From the NCBI GenBank assembly GCA_035527715.1, contig DATKZY010000175.1, positions 28,669 to 92,668 on the forward strand: 64,000 bases of DNA, written 5' to 3'. Shown here piece by piece: positions 60,715 through 64,000 of the stretch. The notes under the pieces are model-generated. The model did not search any database and was not told the origin of the DNA. It worked only from the letters and a program-made list of their open reading frames with translations. Numbering within the stretch: the first letter of the stretch is position 1; each line of letters opens with the position of its first letter. Made by a program: the position numbers and the translations under genes. Source of the stretch: DSUN01 sp035527715 (GTDB lineage: Bacteria; Planctomycetota; PUPC01; DSUN01).

Positions 60715-63555
60715 CTACTTGGGTGGGGTCACTGAGACGGCCTTCTTCGGCGGCTCGACGGTGATCGTGTGCGTGCCCGCCTTCGATTCGACCTCCATCA
60801 CGAGCGCGTCGGGCCCGCTCTTGCGGATGCGGAGGGCCGGAGGCTCGACGTCCTTGCCGAGGACAAACGCGGCGAGGAAGGTGGCCTCCTTGGCGTCGGC
60901 GGCACGGGCGAAGGTGACTTCCATCGGCTGCGCCTGGTAGCCGCCGACGGTGACCGCCTTGAATGCCTGAAGCTCCCGGTCGGCGACGAGGCGCATCTTG
61001 AGGCCGTTGCCGAACTCCACGCGCAGCTCCTTGCCGCAGGGGCCGCCCTCGATGTCGGTGAAGGCCCCGCGCTTTGGCAGGTTCGGCAGCCCCTCGAGCT
61101 TCTTCGCGTCGAGCTTCAGCGCCGCCTTGCCCTGGCCGTACTGGTAGCGGTCGAAGGTATGCGGCTTGTCGCTGCTCACGCGGTCGAACACCACGTAGCA
61201 GCCCTCGATGAGGGCGATGCCGCGAAGCTGCGCGACGCCCTCGAAGAGCGGCGCCTTCGGGTCGCTCGCCACCACGGCGATGGGGCACTTGCCCCCCAGG
61301 TCGCTCGCGACGAGCCAGCCGTCCTGCTCGCGCTCGTCGAGGCCGTCCACGACGATCGTGTTGTGTGCGGCGGTCGCGGCCATCCAGGCGCTGCGGGGCG
61401 AGCTGTAGGTGATTCGCCCGACCGTCGAATCCACCTGCTGGCCGTTGCGGAAGAAGAACGTCGTGAACTTGTCGTGCTCGTGGCGGTCGAAGGTCTTCAG
61501 GTAGTTGAGGCGGATCTCGCGCGAATCGGCCACGTTGCCCGCGCGCAGGAACACGTAGCCCGTGCCGGGGAAGAGCACCGACCTGACGGGCATCTGCTCG
61601 GCGCTGGGAATGCCGAGCACGCCGCGCAGGATGGTGCTCTCGCGGGGGCTGCCCCGCTCGCGGCCGAGCACCTGGAGGTAGGCGGGGTCGCGGTAGACGC
61701 GATAGGCCAGCTCGTAGGACACACCCACGCCGCCGCCCATCAGCAGCGAGCCGTCGAAGACGCGCTTGAACCGGGCCGTCAGCAGGTTCACGCCCTGGTC
61801 GCGCGCGAACTCGGCGAACTCCTCCATCGCCCCGAAGACGGCGCGGTGGTAGGCGCCGGCCTCGTGGCCGACGCCTTCCTCGGTGAAGGCGAACTCGACC
61901 AGCTCGTGGAAGCCGAACTCGCCCCAGATCGCCTCGGCGGCGAGAGGCCAGAGCCCGGTGGCGAGGCCGACCGAGCCGTAGGCGCGGAAGTGCTCGGCCG
62001 ACTGGTTCGAGTACTCGACGCTGTGGCGGGCCACGCGGAACGCCTCGTCGTTGAGGAAGCGGGCGATCTTCGCCCGCGCCGCCTCGTCAATGCACGACGC
62101 CTCGGCGAGAAACGCCCAGGCCTCGGCCAGAGCAGGCAGCTTGTAGCTCGTGTGGAGCGTGCTGTGAGCGAGCCGCGCGCCGCCCGAGGTCGAGCGCGGG
62201 CCGTCGGGCTGCACCTTGGGTATCGCCTCCGCGAAGGCCAGGAGAATCCCCTCCGCCTTCCTCGCATAGGCGTCGTCGCCCGAGAGCAGCCAGCCGAGGG
62301 CCAGCATGCGCACGGCGTGGAACGCCCGGCCGAGGTAGCGCGAGGCGAACGCCTTGTCAATCCCCTCTTTCCCCTCGACGACCTTCCTGCATTTCGGGCA
62401 GACGTGCTTGCGGAAGCTCGCGTGCGCGGCCGGCTGGAGCCACACGCGGCAGTCGTTGCAGCGGTACGACTGGTCGAAGCCGGCGGGCAGCAGCTCGAGC
62501 GGCGGCACGGGCCAGTCGAGCTTCAGCGCCTCGCCCGCCTCGCGGAGCAGGCGCGCCCGCCACTCGGCGACGCCGGGCAGCGCCTTCCCCCGCGCGTCGA
62601 GGAAGGCCTGGAACGTGGCAGGCGTCCACCGCACGGGGTTGAACACCGGCACCACGCCCCACATCGGCCACGGGCGATAGCCCATCAGCGGCACGGCGTC
62701 GGAATCGGCCACGCCCTCGACGCTCAGCCTTAGGACCGCCGGCTCGGCGTAGAGCGGCGGCAGGGCCATCGCCCTCGAGCGAGGCAGGAAGATGCGGACG
62801 GGCACGGCCTTTTTCTCGCGCGGGCCGAGCGCCACCTCGGCCGGCGCCTCGACGCGGAACCACTTGAGCGTGCGGGCCGAATCGGCCTCCAGCTTCGCCT
62901 TCTGCGGCTCGTCGGTGCGGTTCTCGACGCTCAGGCGATACACGGCGGCCACCTCGCCCGCGTCCTGCGTCAACTCGGTCTCCAGCAGATCGAAGTCCAC
63001 CGACACGACTCGTCGGACGAACCGCGGGCGGCGAATCTGCGCCTTGCGCCACTTCGGCTCGCCGGGAAAGCCCACGATGCGGCGATAGAGCCGCAGCTCG
63101 AGCGTGCCGGGCGCGGCCTTGGGCCGGCCCGTGAAACCGTCGTCGTCCACCCGCAGGTCGTAACGGCCCGAGGCCCACTGGCCCTCGACCGCTCGGAACT
63201 TGAGGTACCAGCGGCTCACCTCGTCCTTGGTGGGCAGGCCCGCGATGGTCGTCTGGAGGCCGACCTGCGAGCCGAGCGGCTGGATGTCGAAGCGGAACTC
63301 ATCGAACTCCTGCGGCTTGATCCCCAGCTTCGCCAGGTCGAGGTGGAGCATCTGCGCATCGCCTGTCGGCAGGCTCCACTCGAACACCCCCTCCTCCACC
63401 TTCGCCAGGTCGGCCTTGTCGGCGGGGTCGTGCTGCGTGAGGTCGAGTGGGACGACCCGCTCCCCGCTCACAGCGCTCGCGTGCCAAAGCAGTCCCAAGA
63501 GGCCGATGGCCACGTGCAACGCTGTTCGGTGAAAAGCCTGGGGAAGCGCACTCAT
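60715..63555 (-). CDS. Heparinase II/III-like polysaccharide lyase
   Basis: 946 residues with a signal region (HVAIGLLGLLWHASAVSGE). A beta-rich N-terminal third is followed by a zinc-ribbon (CNDC...CPKC near residues 362-385) and an alpha/alpha toroid (about 395-610, including HSVEYSNQSAEHFRAYGSVG). The heparinase II/III C-terminal domain has FDRHEHDKFTTFFFRNGQQV near residue 690 and AWMAATAAHNTIVVDG near 722. It would cleave uronic-acid polysaccharides outside the cytoplasm. GGAGG lies upstream of the ATG. It is the first gene of a three-gene operon. Confidence 0.82.
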   Translation of the reverse strand: MSALPQAFHRTALHVAIGLLGLLWHASAVSGERVVPLDLTQHDPADKADLAKVEEGVFEWSLPTGDAQMLHLDLAKLGIKPQEFDEFRFDIQPLGSQVGLQTTIAGLPTKDEVSRWYLKFRAVEGQWASGRYDLRVDDDGFTGRPKAAPGTLELRLYRRIVGFPGEPKWRKAQIRRPRFVRRVVSVDFDLLETELTQDAGEVAAVYRLSVENRTDEPQKAKLEADSARTLKWFRVEAPAEVALGPREKKAVPVRIFLPRSRAMALPPLYAEPAVLRLSVEGVADSDAVPLMGYRPWPMWGVVPVFNPVRWTPATFQAFLDARGKALPGVAEWRARLLREAGEALKLDWPVPPLELLPAGFDQSYRCNDCRVWLQPAAHASFRKHVCPKCRKVVEGKEGIDKAFASRYLGRAFHAVRMLALGWLLSGDDAYARKAEGILLAFAEAIPKVQPDGPRSTSGGARLAHSTLHTSYKLPALAEAWAFLAEASCIDEAARAKIARFLNDEAFRVARHSVEYSNQSAEHFRAYGSVGLATGLWPLAAEAIWGEFGFHELVEFAFTEEGVGHEAGAYHRAVFGAMEEFAEFARDQGVNLLTARFKRVFDGSLLMGGGVGVSYELAYRVYRDPAYLQVLGRERGSPRESTILRGVLGIPSAEQMPVRSVLFPGTGYVFLRAGNVADSREIRLNYLKTFDRHEHDKFTTFFFRNGQQVDSTVGRITYSSPRSAWMAATAAHNTIVVDGLDEREQDGWLVASDLGGKCPIAVVASDPKAPLFEGVAQLRGIALIEGCYVVFDRVSSDKPHTFDRYQYGQGKAALKLDAKKLEGLPNLPKRGAFTDIEGGPCGKELRVEFGNGLKMRLVADRELQAFKAVTVGGYQAQPMEVTFARAADAKEATFLAAFVLGKDVEPPALRIRKSGPDALVMEVESKAGTHTITVEPPKKAVSVTPPK

Positions 63556-63615
63556 CGCTCTTGTTGCCTCCTGACAAGGTTCCCCGGTGCGGCCGCAAGG
63601 CGTGCTCCCCGCACG

Positions 63616-63644
63616 AGGCTACACGCCTTGCCCGCGTTTTGCAA
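63616..63644 (-). promoter_or_regulatory. Possible promoter for the heparinase operon
   Basis: Minus strand TTGCAA (63639-63644), 17-base spacer, TAGCCT (63616-63621). Confidence 0.35.
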
Positions 63645-63659
63645 GCGCACTGCGGCCAC

Positions 63660-64000
63660 GGGTGCGTGTAATCTCCTTCGAGACAGGTGGCCGCGTTCTG
63701 AGCCTCCGAAGGAGGCGGAGGAATAAAGCCCCCGGCGATGCTTTGGGAGCCGTGGGATGGTAGGCGCAAGAGGGCCCAGCCCCCGAAGCGGGGCGGCGGA
63801 ACGATGGGATGGCCAAAGGGCTTCCGCCGCCCCGCTTCGGGGGCTGTGCCCTGGGGGCTCCCTTACCCACGGCTCCCAAAGCATCGCCGTGGGCTTTACT
63901 CCGCCACGCCCTGCGGGCGTTGGGTCAGCTGCGGGATTGGGGGTGCCCGCGATAGTATCGCGCAACTGGCTTTTCCGACCGAAGGAGATTACACGCACCC
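63660..64000. mobile_element. Palindromic TIR element, copy 2 (341 bp)
   Basis: Perfect 21-base terminal inverted repeats (63660-63680 and 63980-64000), the left starting GGGTGCGTGTAATCTCCT. Internally there are nested inverted blocks: GCCTCCGAAGGAGGC, AGCCCCCGAAGCGGGGCGGC with its complement, and CCACGGCTCCCAAAGCATCG. It shares ends and core with copy 1 and has no coding capacity. It ends exactly at the window edge. Confidence 0.75.

Overview
The window is GC-rich (mostly G or C at third codon positions) and has the gene content of a Planctomycetota or related PVC-superphylum bacterium, probably an anaerobic or environmental lineage. The pointers are a PEP-CTERM sorted LamG protein, many secreted propeller-type proteins, DUF4091/GH123-like and heparinase-like polysaccharide enzymes, an OPT-like transporter of the DUF6785 type, a fragment of a planctomycete HZS-alpha-like protein, and repeats such as the one encoding the peptide GTGVPPV. 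LPS-type genes (a Kdo/WaaP-like kinase and a GT9 heptosyltransferase) indicate an outer membrane. The phylum is an inference from content; no rRNA gene is present.

Layout. 1-4909: TPR/LPS kinase (cut by the window edge), a HigBA toxin-antitoxin pair, GT9 transferase and gpsA. 4940-7422 (minus): a transporter-like membrane protein followed by a DUF4258/DUF2283 pair. 7515-14315: GH5 glycosidase, a 16S rRNA m7G1405-type methyltransferase (minus), a GH38/GH57-like hydrolase, rhaA and a tgt-family gene. 14369-14727: one strong promoter, tRNA-Pro(UGG), tRNA-His(GUG), tRNA-Arg(UCU) and a hairpin terminator. 14930-22905 (minus): gene remnants, then four secreted proteins, two of them tandem paralogues. 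23193-27488: secreted alpha/beta hydrolase and a DUF4091 protein from a divergent promoter region.

27489-35620 is accessory DNA. It holds a 135-bp tandem repeat, a zinc-ribbon membrane protein, a TPR protein, and a STAND-type NTPase split into two translationally coupled genes (DUF4062-NACHT, then a beta-propeller). A collapsed second copy of that pair and remnants of DUF4062, TIR and MacB/FtsX-type genes lie around it. This is the best candidate for an undescribed immune-like system. 35773-38316 is a secreted NHL-type protein; 39266-40619 (minus) is a methyltransferase plus membrane-protein pair.

40894-47525 is a metallocofactor cluster. A PAS/sigma54 activator with a cysteine-rich PAS domain is followed by palindromic upstream sites and a good -24/-12 promoter. 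Then come NifX-type proteins, glycine-rich small proteins, a ferredoxin-type MinD ATPase, an internally deleted second MinD, an Mrp/NBP35 ATPase and a NifU-like scaffold. 47527-53072 (minus) holds a GlcD-GlpC type FAD/Fe-S oxidoreductase and two CorC/HlyC proteins. 53257-63555 holds a frameshifted PEP-CTERM protein, a beta-helix-like protein, MoxR-DUF58, a UroD-like protein, an MBL hydrolase and a heparinase-like lyase. Two copies of a palindromic element with 21-bp terminal inverted repeats (58566-58781 and 63660-64000) occur in this last part.
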